DNA of 64,000 nt, from contig CAWITA010000006.1 of assembly GCA_963838835.1 (NCBI GenBank), positions 11,483 through 75,482 on the forward strand, written 5' to 3'. Below, piece after piece: positions 45,315-53,373 of this stretch (position 1 is the stretch's first letter; each line of letters begins with the position of its first letter). Under the pieces are notes generated by a model. The model searched no databases. It was not told where the DNA came from and saw only the letters and a list, made by a program, of their open reading frames with translations. The translations under genes and the position numbers were made by a program. This DNA is from Bog-473 sp963838835. Lineage in GTDB: Bacteria; Actinomycetota; Acidimicrobiia; Acidimicrobiales; RAAP-2.

Positions 45315-46615
45315 CGTGCCGCCTCGAGCGGGGTGAACTCGATGTGCAGGTCGTGCAGCCCGCGCAGGACCCAGGTCGGCTCGTACGTGAAGTGTCGGTC
45401 ACCGGGCGGACCGTGGTGCTCCTCCGAGAGCCGGATGTCCCGCATCCGGTCGAGGATGCGCTCGATGCTGACCCGTCCCTCCACGCGGGCCAACGGCCCC
45501 CCGGGACAGGAGTGGGCCCCCCGGCCGAAGGCCATGTGTTCCTTGGCGTTGGCCCGGTCCAGGCGGAACTCGGCCGGACAGTCGAACCGCCGGGGGTCGC
45601 GGTTCGCCGCGCCGTTGAGGATCATGACGGGGGTGCCCGCCTCGATGTCCACCCCGCCGACCGAGGTGGCGCGCCGGGCCAGGCGGAAATCGGCCTTGAC
45701 CGGGCTCTCGATGCGCAGGGCCTCCTCGATGAAGTCCGGGATGCGCTCCCGGTGGGCTCGGAGCTCGTCCTGGAGCTCGGGGTACTCGCAGAGGTACTTC
45801 AGGCCGACGGCCAGCAGGCGGGCCGTCGTCTCCTGGCCGGCCGCGAAGAGGAACGTGGCCGTCCGCACGACATTCGTCACCTCGGGGGTGGAACCGTCTG
45901 GGTAGGTGGCCAGCGCCAAGTGGGTCAACACGTCCTCCCGCGGCTCTCGCCGGCGGTCCTCGAGGTAGGCCGCGAACCAGTCGTCGAGCCACGCCAACGC
46001 GTTGCCCTGCACCTGCTCACCGGCCACGGCCCCCGGGTTGCCGGTCAGTCCGAAGCCTCGGCGGAACCGCTCGTGATCGTCCTCGGGCACGCCCAGGACG
46101 TCGGCCACGGTGAGCATGGCGAAGGGCTGGGCGTAGGCGCTGATGAACTCGCAACGGCCCGCGCCGACGAACTGGTCGAGTTGGGCGTCGGCGAGGCGCC
46201 ACATAAAGGCTTCGTTGTCCTTGAGGCGTTTCGGGGTCAACAAGCGCATGATCAGCGCGCGCTCTCGGGTGTGGGCCGGGGGGTCCATCGTGACCATGTG
46301 CTCGCTCATCGGGAGTTGATCGCGGTAGCGGTCGATGATGCCGCCGACGTCGTCCCCCTCGAGCGGCACGGGGAAGGTCGCAAACGGGCCGATGACCGAA
46401 TTGCACGAGGAGAACGTCTCGACGTCTCGATAGATGTCCGACGCCTCGTCGTAGCCCGAGACGGCGACCACCCCGTGGTGCTCGGTCGCCACGACGGGGC
46501 ATTGCGCCCGCAGGTGGTCGAAGTACGGGTACGGGTCCTCGATCAGGGACTGGTCGGTGAAGAAGTCAACAGAGTCGTAGTTCGCCACGGCAGCTCCGAT
46601 CCCGGTCCCCTCCAT
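45311..46615 (-). CDS. Cytochrome P450
   Basis: 434 residues. Heme loop FGRGAHSCPGGPLAR, I-helix FAAGQETTARL, ExxR motif EEALR. No membrane anchor. ATG start at 46615. It lies 121 nt after the ferredoxin gene that probably supplies electrons, and its stop overlaps the SDR start. Sequence details differ much from the P450 at 17916, so the two should have different substrates. Confidence 0.93.
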   Translation of the reverse strand: MEGTGIGAAVANYDSVDFFTDQSLIEDPYPYFDHLRAQCPVVATEHHGVVAVSGYDEASDIYRDVETFSSCNSVIGPFATFPVPLEGDDVGGIIDRYRDQLPMSEHMVTMDPPAHTRERALIMRLLTPKRLKDNEAFMWRLADAQLDQFVGAGRCEFISAYAQPFAMLTVADVLGVPEDDHERFRRGFGLTGNPGAVAGEQVQGNALAWLDDWFAAYLEDRRREPREDVLTHLALATYPDGSTPEVTNVVRTATFLFAAGQETTARLLAVGLKYLCEYPELQDELRAHRERIPDFIEEALRIESPVKADFRLARRATSVGGVDIEAGTPVMILNGAANRDPRRFDCPAEFRLDRANAKEHMAFGRGAHSCPGGPLARVEGRVSIERILDRMRDIRLSEEHHGPPGDRHFTYEPTWVLRGLHDLHIEFTPLEAAR

Positions 46616-46694
46616 GCTGTGCAGATGCTTAGCATCGGGTCGCGGTCCAGGTCAACCGTGATCCTGCGGGTCGACCACCGGCTCGTCGAGCCCC

Positions 46695-46709
46695 CCGCCG
46701 GATCGGCGG
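46695..46709 (-). terminator. Short GC hairpin between ferredoxin and P450 genes
   Basis: CCGCCG (46695-46700), loop GAT, CGGCGG (46704-46709). It follows the ferredoxin stop on the minus strand and is followed by the P450 start 80 nt on. A 6-bp stem is weak evidence; it could be chance in GC-rich DNA. Confidence 0.28.
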
Positions 46710-46736
46710 CCGGCCTCAATCCTCGATGGGTGGCCC

Positions 46737-46928
46737 TCAGTCCTCGATGGAGATGGCGTGTTTCGGGCAGGTCCGCACCGCGGCCTCGACCTTCTCACGC
46801 AGCTCCTCGGGGGGGTTCTCGTCGAGCACGTAGAGGAAGTCGTCGTCGCGTACCTCGAAGACCTCGGGTGCGGCCGCCATGCACAGGGCGTTGCTCTCGC
46901 ACAGGTCGAAATCGACGACGACACGCAT
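46737..46928 (-). CDS. [3Fe-4S] ferredoxin
   Basis: 63 residues starting MRVVVDFDLCESNALCM, with a GGAGGAAA ribosome-binding site 4 nt upstream. Three cysteines, C10 and C16 plus the one in TCPKHAI, fit a [3Fe-4S] cluster; here Asn stands at the position where the other ferredoxin has His. Presumed electron donor to the P450 encoded next. The last bases and stop are imperfectly duplicated just after the gene (ATCGAGGA repeats near 46720 and 46741). Confidence 0.9.
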   Translation of the reverse strand: MRVVVDFDLCESNALCMAAAPEVFEVRDDDFLYVLDENPPEELREKVEAAVRTCPKHAISIED

Positions 46929-46990
46929 CAGCTTTCCTCCCGGGCCGTTCGGCGCTCGGCCCATGCTACGGGCACACGACACGGCGAGTC

Positions 46991-47851
46991 TCATCCCGAT
47001 TCGACGAACGGGTAGATGCGGGTGAAGTCGGCTCCGGGCTCGGCGGCCGCGAAGCGCTCCCACACCGTGGCGGTAACCCGACCGAGCGTGTCCGGCCCGC
47101 CTTGTGCCTCCACGGCACCGAGATAGAGCCGCAAGTCCTTGGCCATCAGCGCGTTGGCAAAGCCGGCGGCGTAGCGGCCGGTGAGCACGTGGTTGGGGAA
47201 CTTGTCGCTCGTGGCGGTGCTCTGCCCGCTGGAGGCGTTGAGCACCTCGAGCATGGTCTCCATGTCGAGCCCCACCGACACCCCGAACGCGACCGCCTCG
47301 CTGGTGGCCGCCAACGACGTGGCGGAAAGGAAGTTGTTGGCCAGCTTGAGGGCCTGCGCCATGCCGGGCCGGTCCCCGACGCGGCGCCGGCGGTCACTCA
47401 GGCCGGCCAGCACCCGATCCACCGCCCGGCACGCGGGCTCCGTGCCGGCGTACATGACCGAGAGCGTGCGGGCTCGGGCGCCCGCGATGCCGCCCGACAC
47501 CGGGGCGTCGACGTAGCCGATCCCGGCCGCCGAGCACAGCCCGTCGAGGGACCGGGCGGCGGCCACGCCGATCGTCGAGGTGTCCACGACGTGCGTCACC
47601 CGTCGGTCGGGTGTGTCCGCCAGCTCCCGCGCCACCTGCTCGGACGCAGCCCCGTCCGGGAGGCTGCACACCACGACGTCAGCTCGACGGGCGACTTCGG
47701 CGAGCGCGGGCGCGAAGGTCGCGCCGTCGGGGCTGCGGCCCCGACCAGCCACGTCGTGCGTGACGACGGCGTGGCCCGCGCCGACGAGGTTGTCCGCCAG
47801 GACGCTCCCCATGTTGCCGAGGCCGACGACGCCGGTGGTCGCCGTGGTCAC
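46991..47851 (-). CDS. Beta-hydroxyacid dehydrogenase (3-hydroxyisobutyrate dehydrogenase family)
   Basis: 286 residues. NAD(P)-binding GLGNMGSVLADNL at the N-terminus, substrate-binding DAPVSGGIAGA, and the catalytic Lys in ALKLANNFLSATSL. These are the signature elements of 3-hydroxyisobutyrate and tartronate-semialdehyde type enzymes. ATG start at 47851. The neighbours suggest a role after hydroxylation of a branched or short acid; the substrate is not determined. Confidence 0.88.
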   Translation of the reverse strand: MTTATTGVVGLGNMGSVLADNLVGAGHAVVTHDVAGRGRSPDGATFAPALAEVARRADVVVCSLPDGAASEQVARELADTPDRRVTHVVDTSTIGVAAARSLDGLCSAAGIGYVDAPVSGGIAGARARTLSVMYAGTEPACRAVDRVLAGLSDRRRRVGDRPGMAQALKLANNFLSATSLAATSEAVAFGVSVGLDMETMLEVLNASSGQSTATSDKFPNHVLTGRYAAGFANALMAKDLRLYLGAVEAQGGPDTLGRVTATVWERFAAAEPGADFTRIYPFVESG

Positions 47852-47894
47852 GAGGTGCGCTCGGCGTTGGGTCGGTGGAAGGAGGAACCGGACA

Positions 47895-49139
47895 TCAAGG
47901 ACGCTTGTAGACCTGGCCGTCCTTCATCACGAAGCGCACGTCCTTGGTCACCTTGATGTCCTCGGACGGGTCGCCGGGCACCGCGATGACGTCGGCCAGG
48001 TAGCCGGCCGCGAGGCGGCCGAGGTCGTGCCCGCGCTCGATCAGGTCCGCGCTGGTGAGCGTCGCCGCCTGCAGCGCCTGCATCGGCGTCATGCCGCGGT
48101 CGACCATGGCGATCAGCTCGTCGGCCTGCGTCCCGTGCGGGATGGCCGGTGCGTCGGAGCCACAGGCGATCTTGACGCCGGCCGCGACCGCCTTGCCGAA
48201 CATTTGGCGGGCCTGTGGGAAGATCTCCGCCGCCTTCTTCTGCAGGATCGGGTGGATCCGGTCTATCGCCATGTGATCGGCCAGGGCGGTGGTGCCGACG
48301 AGAAAGGTCTCGTGTTCGACCATCAACTTGATCGTGTCGTCACTGGCCAGCGATCCGTGCTCGATGCAGTCGACCCCGGCCCGGATGCAGGCCCGGATGC
48401 CGGCGTCGCCGTGGGCGTGCGCGGCCACCCGCAGCCCGTTGCGGTGGGCCTCGTCGACGATGGCGGCCAGCTCCTCGTCGGAGTACTGCTGCGCCCCGGC
48501 CGCACTGCTGAAGGACATGACGCCGCCCGAGGCCGAGATCTTGATGAGCTTGGCCCCGTACTTGATCTGGTAACGGACGGCCTTGCGGACCTCGGCGACC
48601 CCGTTGGCGATGCCCGATTCCACGCTCTGGGGCATGATGCCCGGCGCGAGCCCCTGGAACATCGTCGGATCGAGGTGACCGCCCGTCGGGGTGATGGCGT
48701 GACCGGCCGGGAAGATGCGCGGTCCCGGGAACCAGCCTTGGTCCACGGCGCGGGCCAGGTCGACATCGAGCAGGAACCCGGCCGTGTAGACCATCAGGCC
48801 GAGGTTGCGCACGGTGGTGAAGCCGGCCATGAGCGTGGTCGCGCAGTTGACGGCCCCGCGCAGCGTCCGGTACACGGGTGAATCCTTCACCCCGTGCATC
48901 GGGTCGGGCAGCCCTTCGGGTCCGCCCGGACCCCCGATGAGCATGTTGAGCTCCATGTCCATGAGGCCGGGGAGCAGCGTCACGTCGCCGAGGTCGATCT
49001 CGGTCGCGGCGTCGGGCCGCTCGGTGGCACCCACCCCCACGATCTCGTTGCCGTCGACGACGATGACGGCCGGGGATTGCACCTCGCCGGCCTCGACGTC
49101 GACCCACCGGTCGGCCCGCAAGATGGTCACGTCACTCAT
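47895..49139 (-). CDS. Amidohydrolase family protein with atypical metal motif
   Basis: 414 residues, imidazolonepropionase/Xaa-Pro-dipeptidase-like amidohydrolase. The central KLIKISASGG (possible carboxylated Lys), AHAHGDAG and IEHGS (His ligands) and GSDAPAIPHG (Asp) are present. The first motif, normally LPGLIDxHxH, reads LPGLMDMELNM, so the His pair is missing. Either this is a branch using a different metal site or activity is changed. I chose the ATG at 49139, where the small beta domain begins; the frame is open to 49478 without support. Confidence 0.85.
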   Translation of the reverse strand: MSDVTILRADRWVDVEAGEVQSPAVIVVDGNEIVGVGATERPDAATEIDLGDVTLLPGLMDMELNMLIGGPGGPEGLPDPMHGVKDSPVYRTLRGAVNCATTLMAGFTTVRNLGLMVYTAGFLLDVDLARAVDQGWFPGPRIFPAGHAITPTGGHLDPTMFQGLAPGIMPQSVESGIANGVAEVRKAVRYQIKYGAKLIKISASGGVMSFSSAAGAQQYSDEELAAIVDEAHRNGLRVAAHAHGDAGIRACIRAGVDCIEHGSLASDDTIKLMVEHETFLVGTTALADHMAIDRIHPILQKKAAEIFPQARQMFGKAVAAGVKIACGSDAPAIPHGTQADELIAMVDRGMTPMQALQAATLTSADLIERGHDLGRLAAGYLADVIAVPGDPSEDIKVTKDVRFVMKDGQVYKRP

Positions 49140-49168
49140 GGCGGTTTCTCCTCTTCGATCGATCGGGC

Positions 49169-49999
49169 TCAACGTATGGGCTCGTCGCCGCTCATGGTCG
49201 TGCGGTGCATCTCGCGGGCGGAGGACGGGTCGTAGGTGCAGGCGCGGTGCATGACGCCGGTGTTGTCCCAGATGACAAGGTCGCCCACGGCCCACTCGTG
49301 GCGGTAGACCCGTTCGGGCACCGTCGCCCGCGCCAGCAGGTCCGCGAGGAGTGCCCTGCCCTCGTCCCTGTCCATGCCAACGACGTGTGACGCCGTGGCG
49401 CCGATGACCAGGGAGCGTCGCCCGGAGCGGTGCTGCCAGACGAGGGGGTGCTCCTTGTCGGGCTTCTCCCGCCAGCACGCGAGCTCAGCGGGCAAGGGGT
49501 CCGGGTTGGCCAATCGCTGCGAAGCCTCGAAGGCATGGACGACGCGGAGCCCTTCGTAACGCCGCTTGTCCTCGTCGTTGAGAGCCTCGTAGGCCGCATA
49601 GGTGCTGGCGAACTCGGTCTCTCCGCCGGTGGCGGCAACGGTGTGCGCGCTCAGCACCGTCGCTTTCGTCGGAACGTCGTCTTGCGCGCCATCAATGTGC
49701 CAGTAGAACGTCCCCCGTGTGTAATCGGCCGTTCGGCTCTTCGCAGGGTCGAGCGACACGATGTAGATGGGGGGGGCGGCGGCAGGCTTGGCCTTGCCGA
49801 CGTCATCGAGTTTCTTGGTGAAGGCAGACTGCGTGTCGTCGTCGACGTGCAGCTCGCGGAAGACCAGGGCGCCGTGCTCCTCGAGTGCTTCCATGCACGC
49901 CGTCGGCAACGCGTCGTCAGTGAGCAGTCGGTCCCGCTCGACGCCCAGAACCTCCGCACCGACGCTCGCTCCGAGCCCCTCGATCGTGATGGCTCCCAT
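49169..49999 (-). CDS. TauD/TfdA family Fe(II)/2-oxoglutarate dioxygenase
   Basis: 276 residues. Iron ligands are His and Asp in FYWHIDGAQ and the distal His in NTGVMHRAC; the Arg in SAREMHRTT binds 2-oxoglutarate. The N-terminus GAEVLGVERDRLL is typical. It lies 9 nt downstream of the SDR at 50009 on the same strand and was probably co-transcribed with it. It would hydroxylate, and often cleave, a carboxylic or aryloxy compound; substrate unassigned. Confidence 0.9.
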   Translation of the reverse strand: MGAITIEGLGASVGAEVLGVERDRLLTDDALPTACMEALEEHGALVFRELHVDDDTQSAFTKKLDDVGKAKPAAAPPIYIVSLDPAKSRTADYTRGTFYWHIDGAQDDVPTKATVLSAHTVAATGGETEFASTYAAYEALNDEDKRRYEGLRVVHAFEASQRLANPDPLPAELACWREKPDKEHPLVWQHRSGRRSLVIGATASHVVGMDRDEGRALLADLLARATVPERVYRHEWAVGDLVIWDNTGVMHRACTYDPSSAREMHRTTMSGDEPIR

Positions 50000-50008
50000 G
50001 GCCGACTC

Positions 50009-50770
50009 CTAGAGGTACCAGCCGCCGTTGACGTTGATCTGCTGGCCGGTGATGTAGCCGGCCCCCTCGGAACACAGGAAGGCGCACGCCGCCGCGATGT
50101 CGTCGGGCGACCCGAGGCGGCCCAGCGGTGCCCGAGCGAGCACCTGCTCGACATCCATCGTTCCTGCCTCGATGGGCCGCCGCATCATGGGAGTGTCGAT
50201 GACGCCGGGGGGGATGGTGTTGACCGTGATGCCCAGGGGGGCCAGGTCGAGCGCCAGAGCCTTGGTCAGTGCGATCACCCCGCCCTTGGACGCCACGTAG
50301 TGCGACATCCGCCGCGTCCCCGATTGGGCCGACGACGACGAGATGGTCACGATGCGTCCCCATCCGGCGTCCACCATGTCGGGGACGACGGCCTGGAGAC
50401 AATGGAACGTGCCCGTGAGGTTGACCGCGATCATGCGGTCCCACGCGTCCGGAGTGATATCGAGGAAGGACTCGAAGCCCTCGATGCCCGCGCTGGTGAC
50501 CATGATCCCGACGGGGCCGAGGACGCGCCGTACGTCGTCCAGCGCAGCGAAGACGTCCGAGCGCTCACTGACGTCGACCCGGGCGCCGAGGGCGACGGCG
50601 CCCTCGGCCTCGAGCGCCTTCGCCACCCCGTGGGCCGACTGCTCGTCGACGTCGAGCACGGCGATCTGGTGTCCCTGCGTGGCGAGGCGTCGGCCGATCG
50701 CCGCACCCATGCCCGACCCGCCGCCAGTGACGACGGCGACCCGGCTCACGCCCTGAGCGCCCACACGCAC
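50009..50770 (-). CDS. Short-chain dehydrogenase/reductase
   Basis: About 253 residues. TGGGSGMG, TSAGIEGF, TISSSSAQSG, YVASKGGVIALTKA and GQQINVNGGWYL mark a classical SDR closely related to the one at 44568. The start is uncertain: GTG at 50770 follows a GAGGGAG sequence, and a GTG at 50749 gives SRVAVVTGGG directly. The frame is open to 50896 with no support. Probably oxidises a secondary alcohol in the same pathway as the TauD enzyme that follows. Confidence 0.86.
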   Translation of the reverse strand: MRVGAQGVSRVAVVTGGGSGMGAAIGRRLATQGHQIAVLDVDEQSAHGVAKALEAEGAVALGARVDVSERSDVFAALDDVRRVLGPVGIMVTSAGIEGFESFLDITPDAWDRMIAVNLTGTFHCLQAVVPDMVDAGWGRIVTISSSSAQSGTRRMSHYVASKGGVIALTKALALDLAPLGITVNTIPPGVIDTPMMRRPIEAGTMDVEQVLARAPLGRLGSPDDIAAACAFLCSEGAGYITGQQINVNGGWYL

Positions 50771-50918
50771 CACTCCCTCTCGACGGTCCTGTCTCGCTTT
50801 CGGCAGGCCGGGGCGGTACTCCGAGCGGTGGCGCTCGTGAGCCCGGCAACGCGGAAACATGCCGACAAGGTGGACAAATGCTAATGATGGGGTCACGCGC
50901 CGTCAAGTGCCCTAGCAG

Positions 50919-50940
50919 TTGACGATAGCAGTATGTACTG
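50919..50940 (+). promoter_or_regulatory. Promoter-like box and CAGTA-TG-TACTG dyad before the LLM gene
   Basis: TTGACG (50919-50924) precedes an inverted repeat CAGTA (50929-50933) / TACTG (50936-50940), 40 nt before the LLM start. The dyad would overlap the promoter spacer, a usual repressor position. The nearest regulator is the TetR gene at 51982; a link is inferred only. Confidence 0.4.
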
Positions 50941-50979
50941 TAATTGAGAGGGGCATTTCCGAGAAAGAGGAGGCGCGGG

Positions 50980-51942
50980 ATGCGTATGGGTCTTCAGGTG
51001 AGCGCCGACCGGGGTCGCTACGCGACCAAGGTGGAGAAGCTCCGCGCCGACGCCCGCTGGGCCGACGAAGCCGGCCTGGACTCCATCTGGACGCCCCAGA
51101 TCCCCGACGAATTCGACGCCATGACGGCGGCGACGGTGATCGGTACGGCCACGGCGCGGATCGAGGTCGGGACGGCGATCGTGCCGATCCAGCCGAGGCA
51201 CCCCATCGCGCTGGCCCAGCAGGCCCTCTCGACCCAGGCCGTCTGCGGGGGCCGGTTCGTTCTCGGGCTCGGCGTGTCGCACCACTGGATCATCCGGGAC
51301 ATGCTCGGCCTGCCCTACGAGCGCCAGGTCCTGACCATGCGCAGCTACCTCGACGTCATGGACCAGGCGTTGGCCGGCCCGGGGATGGTGGCGGTGGACA
51401 ACGAGCTGTTCCACATCCACAACGCGTTGGACATCACCGACATCATCCCGACGCCCGTGATGATCGCCGCACTCGGCCCCGTGATGCTCAAGCTGGCCGG
51501 GGAACGGGCGGCCGGGACCAGCTTGTGGCTGGCGGACGAGCGGACCATCGAGTCGCACGTCGTTCCGCTGATCACCAAGGCTGCGGCGGCCACCGGCCGG
51601 CCGGCTCCCCGCATCCTGGCCGGCGTGCCGGTGTGCCTGTGCGGCGACAACGAGATCGACGCCGCCGTCGAGCGGACGAACCGCGTCCTCAGCGAAGTGG
51701 TGGACTCGCCCAATTATGTGCGGCTGATGGAGCACGGGGACGCCCGCGCCATCGGCGACGTCCTCATTTGCGGCAGCGAGGCCACGATGGAGCAGCGGAT
51801 GCGCCGTTTCGCCTCCGCCGGCGTCACCGATCTCAACGCCCGCATCGTGCCGCTCGGCGAGGGTCGCGACGCGATCCGCGCCTCGGCCGAGCGCACCCGG
51901 GCGTTCCTGGCCGCGGTCGCACCGTCGCTCCGGGCGGCGTGA
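50980..51942 (+). CDS. LLM class flavin/F420-dependent oxidoreductase
   Basis: 320 residues, luciferase-like monooxygenase barrel. RMGLQVSADRG at the start, WADEAGLDSIWTPQIPDEF, RFVLGLGVSHHWIIRDMLG and VMIAALGPVMLKLAGERA are family features (TIGR03564-like). ATG with AGAAAGAGGAGG 8 nt upstream. It is divergent from the SDR at 50009 and convergent with the TetR gene. Cofactor probably F420 in an actinobacterium; reaction unknown. Confidence 0.88.
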   Translation: MRMGLQVSADRGRYATKVEKLRADARWADEAGLDSIWTPQIPDEFDAMTAATVIGTATARIEVGTAIVPIQPRHPIALAQQALSTQAVCGGRFVLGLGVSHHWIIRDMLGLPYERQVLTMRSYLDVMDQALAGPGMVAVDNELFHIHNALDITDIIPTPVMIAALGPVMLKLAGERAAGTSLWLADERTIESHVVPLITKAAAATGRPAPRILAGVPVCLCGDNEIDAAVERTNRVLSEVVDSPNYVRLMEHGDARAIGDVLICGSEATMEQRMRRFASAGVTDLNARIVPLGEGRDAIRASAERTRAFLAAVAPSLRAA

Positions 51943-51981
51943 ACTGAGCGTGCCGGCACCGGGGGCCGGGTGTGGGAGCGA

Positions 51982-52704
51982 TCAGGCGGCGGGCTTGACC
52001 ACGATGCCGCCCGAGACGAACTCCCAGATCTTCCTGGCGTCCTGGTCGCCGTCGCGTGGTTCCTCGGTGCCGCTGATGGTCGGCGCATACGCCGCGTTGA
52101 ACATGATGGTCGACAGGATCACGCCCGCCTCGTCCCCGTGCTCGAGACCCGGGCGGACCACGCCGGCATCCGCCGCCTCGTCGAGGACCCTCTCGAGCAA
52201 GGACACCAGGGGCACGAAGGCCCTCGATGCCTCGGTCTGATGCGACGTCAGCAGCTGGTGGCAGAACTCGGCCATGACCGGCGTGGGGTTGTTCTTCGAC
52301 GGGCGCCCCTTGGGAGCGGGCAGGCACATGCGGTAGTACTCGACGACGAAACAGTGCAGCCGGTCGAGGGCGGTCTCCTCGCGGTCGATCTGCTCCTCGA
52401 GCCGTTCCGTCGTGGCCCGGATGGCCTCGTCGAAGAGAGCCAGGAGCAGCTCGTGCTTGCCGGCGAAGTACTGGTAGAAGCTGCGCAGGGACTGACCCGA
52501 ACGGTCGACCACCTCTTGGACGGTGAACTCCTTGCCGGACTCGGCGCGGGCCAGCAACTCGAACCCGGCGTCGAGGAACCGCTGGACTCGGCCCTCGCTC
52601 CGCAGCCGGGCCGAGTCGAGGGACCGGGCGACGGCCAGGTCACGCCGCCGCAATGGTGCGTCGGCGGGGGCGGGCGCGCCTGGGGCGGGGGTCTCCGCTG
52701 TCAT
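51982..52704 (-). CDS. TetR family transcriptional regulator
   Basis: 240 residues. After a Pro/Ala-rich lead (1-20) comes the helix-turn-helix RVQRFLDAGFELLARAES and VVDRSGQSLRSFYQYFAGK. The long lead is unusual, but the ATG at 52704 is the only start with open sequence. It may control the divergent block beginning at 52927 (NTF2-like, acyl-CoA dehydrogenases) and the convergent LLM gene. Effector unknown. Confidence 0.86.
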   Translation of the reverse strand: MTAETPAPGAPAPADAPLRRRDLAVARSLDSARLRSEGRVQRFLDAGFELLARAESGKEFTVQEVVDRSGQSLRSFYQYFAGKHELLLALFDEAIRATTERLEEQIDREETALDRLHCFVVEYYRMCLPAPKGRPSKNNPTPVMAEFCHQLLTSHQTEASRAFVPLVSLLERVLDEAADAGVVRPGLEHGDEAGVILSTIMFNAAYAPTISGTEEPRDGDQDARKIWEFVSGGIVVKPAA

Positions 52705-52735
52705 CGAGCCAGCCTACATCGCGTTGTCGATATCT

Positions 52736-52750
52736 GAGAGCATCACTCTC
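52736..52750. promoter_or_regulatory. GAGAG-catca-CTCTC dyad in the TetR/NTF2-like gap
   Basis: Inverted arms GAGAG (52736-52740) and CTCTC (52746-52750), 32 nt upstream of the TetR start. A related GGAGAGTGCTG occurs at about 52835 in the same 222-nt gap. These could be operator half-sites for the TetR protein; no gene lies in the gap. Confidence 0.3.
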
Positions 52751-52926
52751 TCCATGGCTCGCCTCGATGCGAGGATTTTCAGCAATCCCGCTTCCGCCCA
52801 CGACATGAACGGTGCTGCACACTTGGTCCCAGATTTGGAGAGTGCTGTTATCGTGGCCCACTCCACGCCCAGCCCCGGGGCCGGCGGCCACATGGCTGGG
52901 CCCTGGCGCACCCTGGAGGGCTGACC

Positions 52927-53367
52927 ATGGACGAGGCGCAGGTCGCCGACATCATCGAGATCGGGCAGCTGCTCGCTCGCTACGCCACCGCCATGACCCA
53001 GGACGACATCGAGGCCGTCATGGACGTCTTCACGCCCGACGGCACCTACAGCGCCTTTGGTTCGGCCTACACCCTCGGTGACTTTCCGGCCCTGGTGGAG
53101 GCGGCGCCCAAGGGCCTCTTCCTCACCGGCACACCGGTGCTGGATCTGCAGGGAGACTCCGGGACAGGCTTTCAGACGCTGTGCTTCGTGGCGCAACTCA
53201 CCCACGAGCTGCGCATCGGCTGGTACACAGACACCTACCGCCGGACCGAGAACGGCTGGAGGCTCCAGACCCGTGCCATGACCTTTCTCCGGAAGAGCGG
53301 CGCCAGAGACTCCGGGCGGCCGCACGACCCGACCCGCCCGGCTCCCTCGGCCGAGCAGGCCGGTTAG
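52927..53367 (+). CDS. NTF2-like (SnoaL-type) small protein
   Basis: 146 residues with the SnoaL/NTF2 cone fold pattern: ELLxRYATAMTQDDIEAVMDVF-like opening helix, then DGTYSAFGSAY and a closing strand WRLQTRAMTFLR. Such proteins are small enzymes, cyclases or oxygenase beta-like partners; nothing decides which here. ATG with GGAGGG upstream. It precedes the acyl-CoA dehydrogenase pair by 6 nt, so it is in their operon. Confidence 0.8.
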   Translation: MDEAQVADIIEIGQLLARYATAMTQDDIEAVMDVFTPDGTYSAFGSAYTLGDFPALVEAAPKGLFLTGTPVLDLQGDSGTGFQTLCFVAQLTHELRIGWYTDTYRRTENGWRLQTRAMTFLRKSGARDSGRPHDPTRPAPSAEQAG

Positions 53368-53373
53368 ATCGGC

